A DNA stretch of 64,000 nt from Deltaproteobacteria bacterium. Lineage in GTDB: Bacteria; Myxococcota_A; UBA9042; PHBI01. Positions 21,201-26,116 of this stretch are shown here, piece by piece. The notes beneath the pieces are model-generated. The model was not told the DNA's origin. It was given only the letters and a program-made list of their open reading frames with translations, and did not search any database. Location: contig JACKFA010000007.1 in assembly GCA_020632715.1 (NCBI GenBank), positions 248,001 through 312,000 of the forward strand, given 5' to 3'. Numbering within the stretch: position 1 is the first letter of the stretch; every line of letters begins with the position of its first letter. The position numbers and the translations under genes are program-made.

Positions 21201-23204
21201 GACCTTGATGCCCGACCCGGGCTCGCTCACGATGCGCCGCCCGTCCTGGCTCACGACGCCGCGCCCGACCGGCACGAACTCGCTCTGGAAGTGGTCGTAG
21301 GACCAGAGCGTCAGCGCCGCGCCGGGCGGCTCGTTCAGGCTGTTCGGCAGGTCGAGCGGGAGCGGCGGGTCGAAGCGCGTCCCGCCCGGCTGGAGCGCGA
21401 GCGTCTCGAGCGAGAAGAGGCCGTCGGGCAGCTCCATGGGCGTGCGCGCCGCGGGGATCCCGAGGAGCGTCAGCTTCCGCGCGGACGCCGGCACGCCGCC
21501 CGGCCAGGTGATCTTCGTGCCCACCGGCACCCGCACGCGGATCGGCCCGGCGCCGGGTGTCACTTCCCGCTCGAGGACGATCTCGGTCTGTACGATCCCG
21601 TTCGCGTCGAGGTCCGGGGCCACGCCCTCGGGCAGCCGCGGGATCCAGAATGTGCCAATGTCATTTCGCTGGCCTGGCAATACCGTGACGAGGCTGTCGA
21701 TGCGCACGTGCGGATCGTCGGCCATCTGCGTGCCGTCGAGGCGCAGGTGCCGCTCGACCGCGGGCCCCGCGCCGTCGTCGCCAAGCGCGATCTCGAAGTG
21801 CCCGACCTCGTCGGTGGTCGTCCCCGGCCCCTGGGTGACGGGGTCGTACTCGGTGCCCTGCGCGAGGAGGGTGACCGGCAGGTTCGCGACGGGGATCCGG
21901 TTCTCGTCGTAGACGACCCCCTCGACGATCGTCTCCTGCGCGACGCGCGCGAAGCCCTCGGCCATGAAGACCACGGGGAAGCCGACGTCGCCTTCGAGGT
22001 GCGCGTGCACCTCGACCTGGTCGTAGTCCGACGCGCCGAGCCGCCAGCGGGCCCGCGCGTAGCCGGCGCCGTCGGTCCGCACCGTGAGCGCGCGCCGCGC
22101 CTCGCCGCCCCCGACCGGGGTGAGCGCGCCGTCGCCCGAGACGACCTCGAAGGTGACGTCCGCGTCCGGGAGCGGCTCGCCCGCGGGGTCGTAGGCGCGG
22201 GCGGCGACAGGCTCGAGGAGCTCCTCACCGACGAAGCCGACGGCGTGCGTGTCCGAGGAGACGTAGAGCGTGCCGGCGTCGACGAGGCCGTCGCTCTGGC
22301 GGACGGGGTAGGGGAAGGCGACCGAGGCGTTGCCGTGCTGATCGGTGAACGTGACCCGCAGATCGTTCAGCCGGTTCGGAGTCAGCGGCACGTTGAGCCA
22401 GAAGCGGCCGGTGGCGTCGGCGTCGGTCCCGGCGGGCGCGGCGCCGCCCGCGACGTCGACGCGCGCGAAGGGCTCGGTCACGCCGGTCCAGGTCTGGTCG
22501 CGGAGGTTGCTCTCCGGGAAGTAGCCCATGATCTTGCCGTTCCCGGGCGGCACGTCGTCGATGTCCACGTGCACGTCGACGGTGGCTGAGAGCTCGCCGT
22601 AGGTCACCGTGATGGTCGTGGTGCCCTCCGCGTCGGCCGACGCCGCGCGCACCTCGCCGGACGCGTCGACGAGCGCGATGAGGGAGTCGGCGCTCGTGAA
22701 GGTGAGCCCCTCGACGAGGCCCCGGCTCCCCGACGCCTCGAAGAAGCCGGTGACGCGCAGCTGTACGGGCTCGTCGACGGCTTGCACGCTGACGATCGGC
22801 GGCTCCACGAGGAGCCCGGTCACCGGCGGCTCGGCGAGCACGGAGAGGTCCTGGCTCACGACGTTCCCGGCCTTGTCGACGGCGCGCACGACGATCGTCG
22901 AGGCCCCCGGCGCGAGCGCCGCGACGGTCCCCTCGAACTGCTCGCCCGTCACGACGGCCTCGACGCCGTCGACCGTGACCGACGCGACCCCGGAGGTCTT
23001 CCGGCCCTTCACCTTCGGGTCGACCACGCGCCCCTTCACGGTGAGCGGCGCCGACACCGTCGCGCCGTTCTGCGGCGTCTCGATCGTGAGCTCGGGCGGC
23101 GCCGTGTCCGGCTTCTTGGCGTCGTCCGGGCAGCCCGCGAGGGCGGCGGCGGCGAGCAGGGGCAGGAGGCGCGTCGTCTTCGAGCGGGCGAGGAGCGGCG
23201 TCAT
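9264..23204 (-). CDS. Giant 4646-aa lipoprotein with six C-terminal Gly-rich repeats
   Basis: A predicted surface lipoprotein. ATG 23204 has GGAG 8 nt upstream and opens a signal peptide with lipobox AALAGC (Cys25). Regions in order: Ig-like/Big modules (about 30-220), carboxypeptidase-regulatory-like segments, a Pro/Lys-rich low-complexity zone (about 670-780), and long beta-rich segments. Then come Ca-binding DSDGDGxxDG repeats of thrombospondin-3/dockerin type (about 1910-2270), a propeller-like region (about 2370-2670) and Ig-like modules. Finally six repeats (about 2870-4646) each carry xxIDVSxRGYLGDC..CYSG, GGSHGGxGGG, GGYGxNSxxPGGNGGGR and LDGAIRADG. It is coupled to the upstream lipoprotein gene by an ATGA overlap. 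Function is unknown; adhesion or surface-layer use is inferred. Confidence 0.85.
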   Translation of the reverse strand: MTPLLARSKTTRLLPLLAAAALAGCPDDAKKPDTAPPELTIETPQNGATVSAPLTVKGRVVDPKVKGRKTSGVASVTVDGVEAVVTGEQFEGTVAALAPGASTIVVRAVDKAGNVVSQDLSVLAEPPVTGLLVEPPIVSVQAVDEPVQLRVTGFFEASGSRGLVEGLTFTSADSLIALVDASGEVRAASADAEGTTTITVTYGELSATVDVHVDIDDVPPGNGKIMGYFPESNLRDQTWTGVTEPFARVDVAGGAAPAGTDADATGRFWLNVPLTPNRLNDLRVTFTDQHGNASVAFPYPVRQSDGLVDAGTLYVSSDTHAVGFVGEELLEPVAARAYDPAGEPLPDADVTFEVVSGDGALTPVGGGEARRALTVRTDGAGYARARWRLGASDYDQVEVHAHLEGDVGFPVVFMAEGFARVAQETIVEGVVYDENRIPVANLPVTLLAQGTEYDPVTQGPGTTTDEVGHFEIALGDDGAGPAVERHLRLDGTQMADDPHVRIDSLVTVLPGQRNDIGTFWIPRLPEGVAPDLDANGIVQTEIVLEREVTPGAGPIRVRVPVGTKITWPGGVPASARKLTLLGIPAARTPMELPDGLFSLETLALQPGGTRFDPPLPLDLPNSLNEPPGAALTLWSYDHFQSEFVPVGRGVVSQDGRRIVSEPGSGIKVGAWHKASPPSPPPPCTATGQTSSPPSSSGPDEKPPKKKKNKCKCYIAGTDQPTACPEDKDDDGKKDKFVIPNVPGCAGPPPPPPPDEPNNPPPPKPPARKIEVVCEEKPLEITKPTEKQKVVKKGETVAFTAKCHDGGKSDGSIKWHRSAPGAEDGAGPAFSTKFDEEGTYIVSASANTKTCKGHDQRTIKVMNCAEVGNVRVCGDEIEEITGPTGDKSFKVSGNVKMGLKGGPAAPGETTADSGDLNLSVDQDMLVDTTKAVPAAPASIHMKVGFPIVGAKLVPIVYKSQFEVNGTGLVAINALVGEADAVPFRLAEFALGFKEFQMVSRGVSLKTPNLELFGKDHSYTMLTCPNPKVRALGDGNGPEYLEPKCDPYDYEESTVTEAQDIKITVTSVELTDEHVLPQGFFEWTPDAAGQSPGLKLGGPVQLKRIKLGYEAEKLSGELGLEFSLARYGLELGATFSLAKKLLSASVTAKFHGVSAGIIELPGIPIIPAVLSNPVYLTSVGVGFENVTWPPSPTNMKFFGSAGVTFGPTLTVLTKKIALATGSLKLTIEPYPMSFTLDGAVTMFDLDPDKKGFETKASPVSLTGQFKLTLDPRFALTITGGLAVTIPEIAGVAIGDPFIKGEVKGAIIKLPDDSLKATLSGSVLFQIPKTRFTPTINVLSGAAAIVYGTAFDQLELTGNVKFLCAPYQCTLYAAHDGKNGFSAWIIDDRGDFVVLAGINPNKRVKVNGAPSLGVTRATPVSVDYDGDPASFELLEAAPTLAIVLDKEPGDVPGVLHLPSGDVVAPEPNPAAFAEGAGVDFDAAADGLTATWIVYDAQPGTYTYVGQNDAAFIHGLDAFIPQLAPSLAFAEPLERTETGLFVTWTPTGAPSSGAETVLVAVPEGDARESFDLATVALDAGAADIDDGDLPYGTYRILARTVADGVTSLAETGATYVLGAPPAMEDGAPRLIRVGEPQVDAASGMVTRRVSWLPSAAATGHLVTLYDGTGSSVANVEVAAPRNHADVTYAVGSVMDIFGGGRVLVTGETGEERVSAELELPRVAARVLATPPPVAPAGALWRYVPAAASPRTSPVVVVDGPPAMFVAPDGSVQWAPGEDDHGDYTVTLRLGVAPYVSEETFTVRVAPEGAAVAPSPVASLDGRTIAGVVDEPLSFAPRFQVGDPDGGEAIALSLVMGPLGATFADGVVSWTPTAAEATEAGGRAQFVVRAELDGLTADATWVVTFEDRDGDGLSDAWERASGTNPSVADAPGGDPDADGLTQAAEARLGTRGDLADSDGDGIDDGDEATLTTPPDGFTLTSDPRLTDADADGLSDALEAANGTAWDDADSDDDGVPDGVEVRAGTDPAAKADADGDGLSDDREAGLGTDPARADTDGDGLNDREEVEGLVVGGVRCSGPTNPLLADTDSDGVDDSTEARRCDGVTDPNDPGVDDDDDGLLSDRERVLGTSDLAADTDGDGVDDPVELAIGTDPTVAGDVPEGIENVPNVAIAQTGASAELVMAAGSLVDFGTIYVFVDADRDLAPDDFEAQYGYSPDDPADAYSDDDGDLVPMWREAQLGTDPRAADSDGDGVSDGQELQDGTDPTDGSDFSTAGPVTALVTYPRAISLDQNTFLGSAQLQLTAVGTRADGTTTDLSAPDRGTTWVVEPAAAGTVDASAVFTGTTGFEGDVTVRATNLALSAESVIHLGAFTPSKVASIPLAAAPTAVAIAKDDLLVGGPWGVRSYDVTDRSQPLQLGEVLLPAAPTDLAVSGGGGGAWVAAACGAAGVAVVERGAAPRLVAVIPTPSAVAAVAWAGGKVVAATGKGVVRLEPAEGVGLVDLDDDGVDDRLVDTQAAASAFTSVSSDLDRVVAARSDGHVVAWRLVVGGLVQELDLTPGATAKRVALRGGLVSGSTGGTASQLALVSGATWRASASLGLVEYTRPAGEFVLATESQSGTVNFLDARGAAPLTTLGNIDFDAFFPNGLAVDRRFLYLADGYNKQVHIAAHSTINDVLGVPPVVVPLSPLIGATIPEGTSIRFRVAATDDVAVRRVVLTRDGEDVVSTSDAPYEMVARTSNVTETTTMTIGARAEDYGGNVGTMTPLTFEVTPIVDLVAPTVTLREPSDEEFVASGSEVTVAVEPADDHAVYAVEVRVGGELVETLYSEPWITSVTVPAGTTSGRVTVEVTAIDYGDNTARASAELVLAGRDLVAEGVTRIAPDDTSYEGQDILVRKGTVAIDGPHTFGKVRIGRDGTLTHSVSTPTDDGVGLDLACERLDVAPTGAVDVTGKGYLGDCATGSVGCYSGLVTEGNVRVGNTRYAGGSHGGRGGGASPAPYGAWDTPAELGGSGGYGINSADPGGNGGGRVRVVADTAIVVHGAIRANGARNGRVDGGARAGAGAGGSIWLTAPSFGGDGVVEAAGGFPTGTGGVGAGGRVAIATGDLGDFDVEAIRAWPGGSSRGALAAPGTVWLAVDGAPTKLVVDDGRRGTGVDAAALGAVASDTPVVVEDLVVGGTAQLMLTAPLEARAVTVANEAVLTQLPSTPDYEGAVRITAERLTVAQGARIDVSRRGYLGDCAAGATSCYSGSRGPGNSQATGVGKFQGGSHGGAGGGAGTNATYDDDIAAPALSGTGGGYGVNSGQPGGNGGGRVLLAVGDVTIDGAILAEGGAGVGTSGGGAGGSVLITATTVTGDGRVSVDGGAAPASGAGGGGRVAITSGSLSGAIATHLTARPGTANAGAEGGAGTVYTAIGATPTQLVVDDGGRSHGRDDRALGWSASATPLEIGALVVRGETRLVMTRPVEAGTVRLEESAVLTQLESDVALEAGLTVTADRVEIGADAAIDVSARGYLGDCSPGASNCYSGSRGPGNSQTTGVPRSAGGSHGGVGGGAGANPTYDALLAPAMSGTGGGYGVNSSQPGGDGGGRVRLVTDALVLDGAIRADGGATPVGQTAGGGAGGAVWITATSITGAGEITADGGGGGASNGGGGRVAVDYVTSSFDLGAIQARPGGSAEAAPGSPGTVITRQALGTATLVIDDGGAGATDGRALGFATGTDVQDLDVDLVVRGTSHLVMATPLTVKTLRLEGTSVLTHVATATGYEGALTLVADEVVVAEGAAIDVSGRGYRGDCAPGSSTCYSGAWTIGNSQTGAGRYAGGSYGGVGAGGSAVRGYGDPFLPKDLGAGGGYGVNSAQPGGSGGGRVWIVADALTLDGAIRADGAAATGTSGGGSGGSVLLQVGELGGGGAISALGGAVTADTGSNGGGGGRVAVLWATDAAGDAFDVDAIAVHGGLAADAANRSGGPGTLWLAGPGADRLVVDNGGGAHVSETAPWKEVGAHTVTAVNGAAVTVSFAAYRAGALVGQTVVIGDATFEVVDNGASTLTLDPAADGAGVVVGDTLVGARVVPGDLELRGAARVAVADRVAAANLMVADGAVLTHPQTPHADAEAGIALDIDGTATITEGAAIDVSARGYLGDCSAGAANCYGGARGVGNTAAHGAGRYAGGSHAGLGGGNVGWAFGDPFAPVTLGGGGGYGANNATPGGNGGGRLRLVAGTVVVDGAILADGGVTSVGGNGGGGAGGSVFITADAFGGMGTIVARGGDGHATGGSGSGGGGRVALVWTEDVAGDAFDVDAIEVRGGIPEAGVAGGPGTLWLAPSFAPHRLVVDNGGVAQVNEVAPWPEVGLYRATAATASEVTVAGAPWVPGALVGRELVFGDGATRFTVVANTASALTVSGGDASGVVGLVTHGFMTIDGGVELHGGARVALDDRVEAGSFAIDGGAVLTHLAAAGGAPDRGVWLDVDAMSIASDGAIDVSERGYRGDCQGPSCYGGGWTNGNSQSGGALRYAGGSFGGKGGGSSPAVYGGPTDVFRLGSGGGYGSSSNTPGGNGGGRVKIVAGSLSLDGPIHADGQAAFEPSGGGAGGGVDIAATTMTGSAAITARGGQAVSKGGGGGGRIYIQAPGSAGAPDVSGGASGTPGSEGAAGTIQRN
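9700..14380 (-). repeat. Six diverged 0.83-1.04 kb coding repeats
   Basis: Within the 3' third of the giant gene the GDC..CY core recurs near 9770, 10800, 11840, 12680, 13510 and 14350. The first three units in gene order are spaced about 835-845 bp. The later units are about 1020-1040 bp because each gained an extra beta module (VDNGG..VxEVxPWxEVG..). The repeats are similar in protein but diverged in DNA, so they are old duplications rather than recent expansion. Confidence 0.8.
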
Positions 23205-23851
23205 GGAGAGTCTCCGGGGGGCGAGGGGGCGTCGAGGGCTGGGTCGACGAGGTGCACGGGGACGGCGGGGAGGACGTGACGCTCGTCGGCCACGGTGACG
23301 GCGCCGCGGAGCATCGCGTCGCGGCCGTGGTAGAGCGCCGCGTCGGCGCTCGTGAAGACGAGCGGGAAGGCCGGCGTGGCGCCGGTGATGCCGCCGGGGT
23401 CGACGGCGACGAGCTCGGCGTTGCCGGCGTCGAACCGGGCGACGCTGACACCGTCGAGCACGAGCTCGACGGAGAAGGCGCAGCGCGCAGCACCCGCGAC
23501 GCGGAAGGCGCCGACCCGGGCGAGCACGTGGATGCCGCCCTGGATCCCGTGGACGATCTCGAGGTCGTCGCCGGGGGCGAGCGTCGTGAAGCAGTCGTCG
23601 GCGTCGCTCGCGCCGAAGGCGGCGCCCGCGGCGCCGAGGGCTGGTGCCGGGCAGGTCGGGCCGGTCCGCGTGTCGACGCCGTCGGCCGAGGCGGCGTCGA
23701 CGTCGGCGGCCACGGCGTCCTCGCGGGCGTCGACGCGGTCCTTCGCGCCCACGTCGCCTGCGCCAGCGCAGCCCATGAGGGCGACGAGAGACAAGGCGAG
23801 GGCGTGAGCGCGCCCGAAGCGCGTTCGGCGGGGACCCGGGATCTGGGGCAT
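23201..23851 (-). CDS. 216-aa lipoprotein coupled to the giant lipoprotein
   Basis: A predicted lipoprotein whose start at ATG 23851 gives a basic N-terminus, a hydrophobic stretch and lipobox VALMGC (Cys28). An Asp/Ala spacer follows, then a small Cys-containing beta domain (CPAPALGAAG..DDCFTTLAPGDDLEIVHGIQGGIHV). No family is recognised. Its TGA overlaps the ATG of the 4646-aa gene by four bases (ATGA), so the two are probably made together and may act as partner or chaperone and surface protein; that role is inference. A divergent 378-bp region lies upstream. Confidence 0.75.
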   Translation of the reverse strand: MPQIPGPRRTRFGRAHALALSLVALMGCAGAGDVGAKDRVDAREDAVAADVDAASADGVDTRTGPTCPAPALGAAGAAFGASDADDCFTTLAPGDDLEIVHGIQGGIHVLARVGAFRVAGAARCAFSVELVLDGVSVARFDAGNAELVAVDPGGITGATPAFPLVFTSADAALYHGRDAMLRGAVTVADERHVLPAVPVHLVDPALDAPSPPGDSP

Positions 23852-24229
23852 GGGTCGGAACGTATCCAAACGGCGGACCTGGGTCAAAGGTTGGGCAGGC
23901 GGGCGGGCGCAGAATTCGCGGTCCTCCGACCGCTCCCCGGCGCCGCTCCCCGGTCGGCAGCCCGAGCAACGACCGTGCCGGGACCGCGCTCGGCGCCACC
24001 GCGGGCCGGCCGGCCAAGCGCGTCTGCCCCGCCCCAGGGGACGTCCCTGGGGCGCCGTCACGTGACGGCCCGTCGCGCTGACCCAGGGGACGTCACTGGG
24101 TCGCGGTCACGTGACAGGGCGTTTGCGCGGAAATCGTATCCGCGGCGGTTTACCCGCCGCGACCGCGCGGTCCTCTCCCCCGAACACGGCACGAACGAAC
24201 GAACCTCGACCCGAGACCAGGGACACGCC
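23852..24229. promoter_or_regulatory. Divergent intergenic region with tandem 49-bp dyad units
   Basis: This region separates the - strand lipoprotein pair from a + strand gene. At 24033-24116 it holds two copies of a unit with 49-bp period. Each has a CCCAGGGGACGTC..CTGGG dyad followed by TCACGTGA (24058-24065 and 24107-24114). In the first copy the second dyad is the perfect palindrome GCCGTCACGTGACGGC. The arrangement suggests paired operator sites in a divergent promoter. The rest of the stretch shows no gene. Confidence 0.55.
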
Positions 24230-24724
24230 ATGAAGCTCGCCATCCTCACCGCCCTCGTCGCCCTCGTCGCCACCACCGCGACGGCCTCGGCCGCCGCCCC
24301 CTCGACCCGCGAGGAGCGCGCGCTCGTCAGCATCTGCGGCGCGGACCTCACCGCCGACTCCGGCGCCGCCCGCCCCTTCGCCACCGCGACCGCCCAGCGC
24401 CGCGCCAAGGCCCTGGTCGCCGACGCCGTCGCCCTCTACCCGACGGATCCCGTCCGCGCTCTCGTGCTCGTCGACCAGGCGCTCGTCTCCGACCCCGCGA
24501 GCCCCGAGGCGCGCGTCGCCAAGGCCCGCCTCATCGCGCGCCAGGGGCGCCACGACGAGGTCGTCGCCCTCCTCGCCGGCGACACCGACCGCTACGGCGC
24601 CGAGGGCTACGCGCTCCTCGCCGCGGCGCTCGAGGCCGGCGGCCGCTGGGCCTGCGCCGACCACGTCCGCCTCGCGGCGCGCGCCCGGGTCGCCGTCCCC
24701 GGTGGCCTCGTCGCCCGCCGCTGA
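24230..24724 (+). CDS. Secreted 164-aa TPR-like protein
   Basis: It starts at ATG 24230 with a clear Sec signal peptide (MKLAILTALVALVATTATASA) and probable signal peptidase I cleavage after ASA, with no lipobox Cys. The mature part is Ala-rich and helical, with a repeat-like segment (PVRALVLVDQALVSDPASPEARVAKARLIARQGR) resembling one or two TPR units. Two lone Cys (SICGAD and WACADH) could form a disulphide. A periplasmic scaffold role is inferred. It converges on the MgtC-like gene only 16 bp away. Confidence 0.65.
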   Translation: MKLAILTALVALVATTATASAAAPSTREERALVSICGADLTADSGAARPFATATAQRRAKALVADAVALYPTDPVRALVLVDQALVSDPASPEARVAKARLIARQGRHDEVVALLAGDTDRYGAEGYALLAAALEAGGRWACADHVRLAARARVAVPGGLVARR

Positions 24725-24740
24725 TCGCGAGCCGCGCGCG

Positions 24741-25202
24741 TCAGCGGTCCTCGTCTTCCTTTCGCCGCGCGATGTGCGGGATCCGCGGCACGAGCACCGA
24801 GAAGAGCGTCGCGATCCCCGCGATGGCGTACCAGCCGAAGCCGATGGTCATCCCGATGGCCGCCGCGAACCACACGCTCGCCGCGGTCGTCACGTTCTGC
24901 AGGCGCCCGCCGTCCTTCAGGATGATGCCGGCGCCGAGGAAGCCCACGCCGGTCACGATCTGCGCCGCGATGCGCGCGGGGTCGCCGCGGTCGAACGCGG
25001 TCGAGAGCAGCGTGAAGAGGGTCGCGCCGGCGATGACGAAGGTGTGCGTCGAGATGCCGGCGGGCTTGTGACGGCTCTCGCGCTCCGCGCCGATGGCGAA
25101 ACCCGCGACGAGCGCGGCGCCGAGGCGGAGGAGGAACGGCAGCTCGAGGCCCGTGATGGGGCTGTCCAGATCGGGCGCGAACAGGGCGATCGGCGGCAGC
25201 AT
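24741..25202 (-). CDS. MgtC/SapB-family inner-membrane protein
   Basis: A 153-aa protein with four hydrophobic helices and the family signature AIGAERESRHKPAGISTHTFVIAGATLFTLLS, followed by TGVGFLGAGIILKDG..NVTTAASVW. These match the N-terminal membrane domain of MgtC/SapB proteins, linked to magnesium homeostasis and, in pathogens, to control of F-type ATP synthase. The ATG at 25202 is chosen because GAGG lies about 5 nt upstream, while the GTG at 25208 abuts that sequence. The C-terminal soluble domain of long MgtC proteins is absent, as in many short homologues. Confidence 0.88.
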   Translation of the reverse strand: MLPPIALFAPDLDSPITGLELPFLLRLGAALVAGFAIGAERESRHKPAGISTHTFVIAGATLFTLLSTAFDRGDPARIAAQIVTGVGFLGAGIILKDGGRLQNVTTAASVWFAAAIGMTIGFGWYAIAGIATLFSVLVPRIPHIARRKEDEDR

Positions 25203-25300
25203 GGGCACCTCGGCGCGGGGAGCCCGGCTCGCGGGCGACGAGCAGAATGGACACGCTCGTCACGTCCCACAAGCCCCACCCGCGCCGGGGTGCCTGCGTG

Positions 25301-25888
25301 CTAGGCGAACGGATCGGTCGCGCGCGGCCGGCCGTGGTCGTCGCGGTCGATGTAGAACGGGGAGCGCCGCCCGAGGTGGCAGCTCTCGCAGGTGCAGATG
25401 GCCGTCTCGGGCACGGCCCTCACGCGGGCCGGCGGATCCTCGGCGTAGCGCGCGAGGTCGGCGCGCGCCTGCCCGACCACCTCGGCCGCGGTCGCGCCGG
25501 AGTAGGTCTCGCAGGTGTGCCCCTCGAGCGTGCGTGTGCGCAGCGTCCCGACGAGCCCGCCGCCGTGGGCGTGCTTGAGGCAGAAGCAGGCGGCCGGGTC
25601 GGCCTCGCGCGGCGTCCGCGCGAAGGCGACGTCGAGGTCGGCGCGGAGCGCGGTCTCGAGCTCCGGCTCGTGCTCGAGACCGGCGAGCTCGAGCACGTCG
25701 ACCGGCCCGTCGGGCTCCTTCTCGCGCCAGGCGAGGTGGGCCACGGCGAAGGCGAGCGCGGCCACGGCGAGCACCCCGAGGACGGGCGACGCGAGCACGA
25801 TCGCGAAGGGCGCGACGAGCACGAAGGGCGCGAGCACCAGCAGGATTGCGAACTTCCTGGGCATCCGGTCACGGGCGGCGGCGAGCAT
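25301..25888 (-). CDS. Membrane protein with CFCLKH and CTCESCH motifs
   Basis: A 195-aa protein that starts at ATG 25888, with GGAGG 5 nt upstream. Two adjacent hydrophobic segments (about 11-32 and 33-53) are followed by a soluble domain. This domain has ACFCLKHAHGGG (about 110) and, near the end, ICTCESCHLGRRSPFYIDRDD. The grouped Cys/His residues could bind a metal ion. CESCH also fits the CxxCH haem pattern, but topology and context do not settle it. No family is recognised. Confidence 0.65.
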   Translation of the reverse strand: MLAAARDRMPRKFAILLVLAPFVLVAPFAIVLASPVLGVLAVAALAFAVAHLAWREKEPDGPVDVLELAGLEHEPELETALRADLDVAFARTPREADPAACFCLKHAHGGGLVGTLRTRTLEGHTCETYSGATAAEVVGQARADLARYAEDPPARVRAVPETAICTCESCHLGRRSPFYIDRDDHGRPRATDPFA

Positions 25889-26116
25889 GATGACCTCCGG
25901 AGGGCCGTCCCCGGCCGCTTCGCGGGCCCCAGCAACCCCACCGTGGCCCGCGGGCCGAGGGTGCAATTCCGTGGGGGAACGTAAGCACCTCCCGCGCCGC
26001 CGGGAGCGGGCGATTCGGCCCAGCCGGCGGTCGCCGCGGCGACGGCCTTGCCAGCGCCGGCCACGTCGTGCTCTCCTGCAGGCTGCGGGATCCGCTCTCA
26101 TCTCCGGAGCACATCG

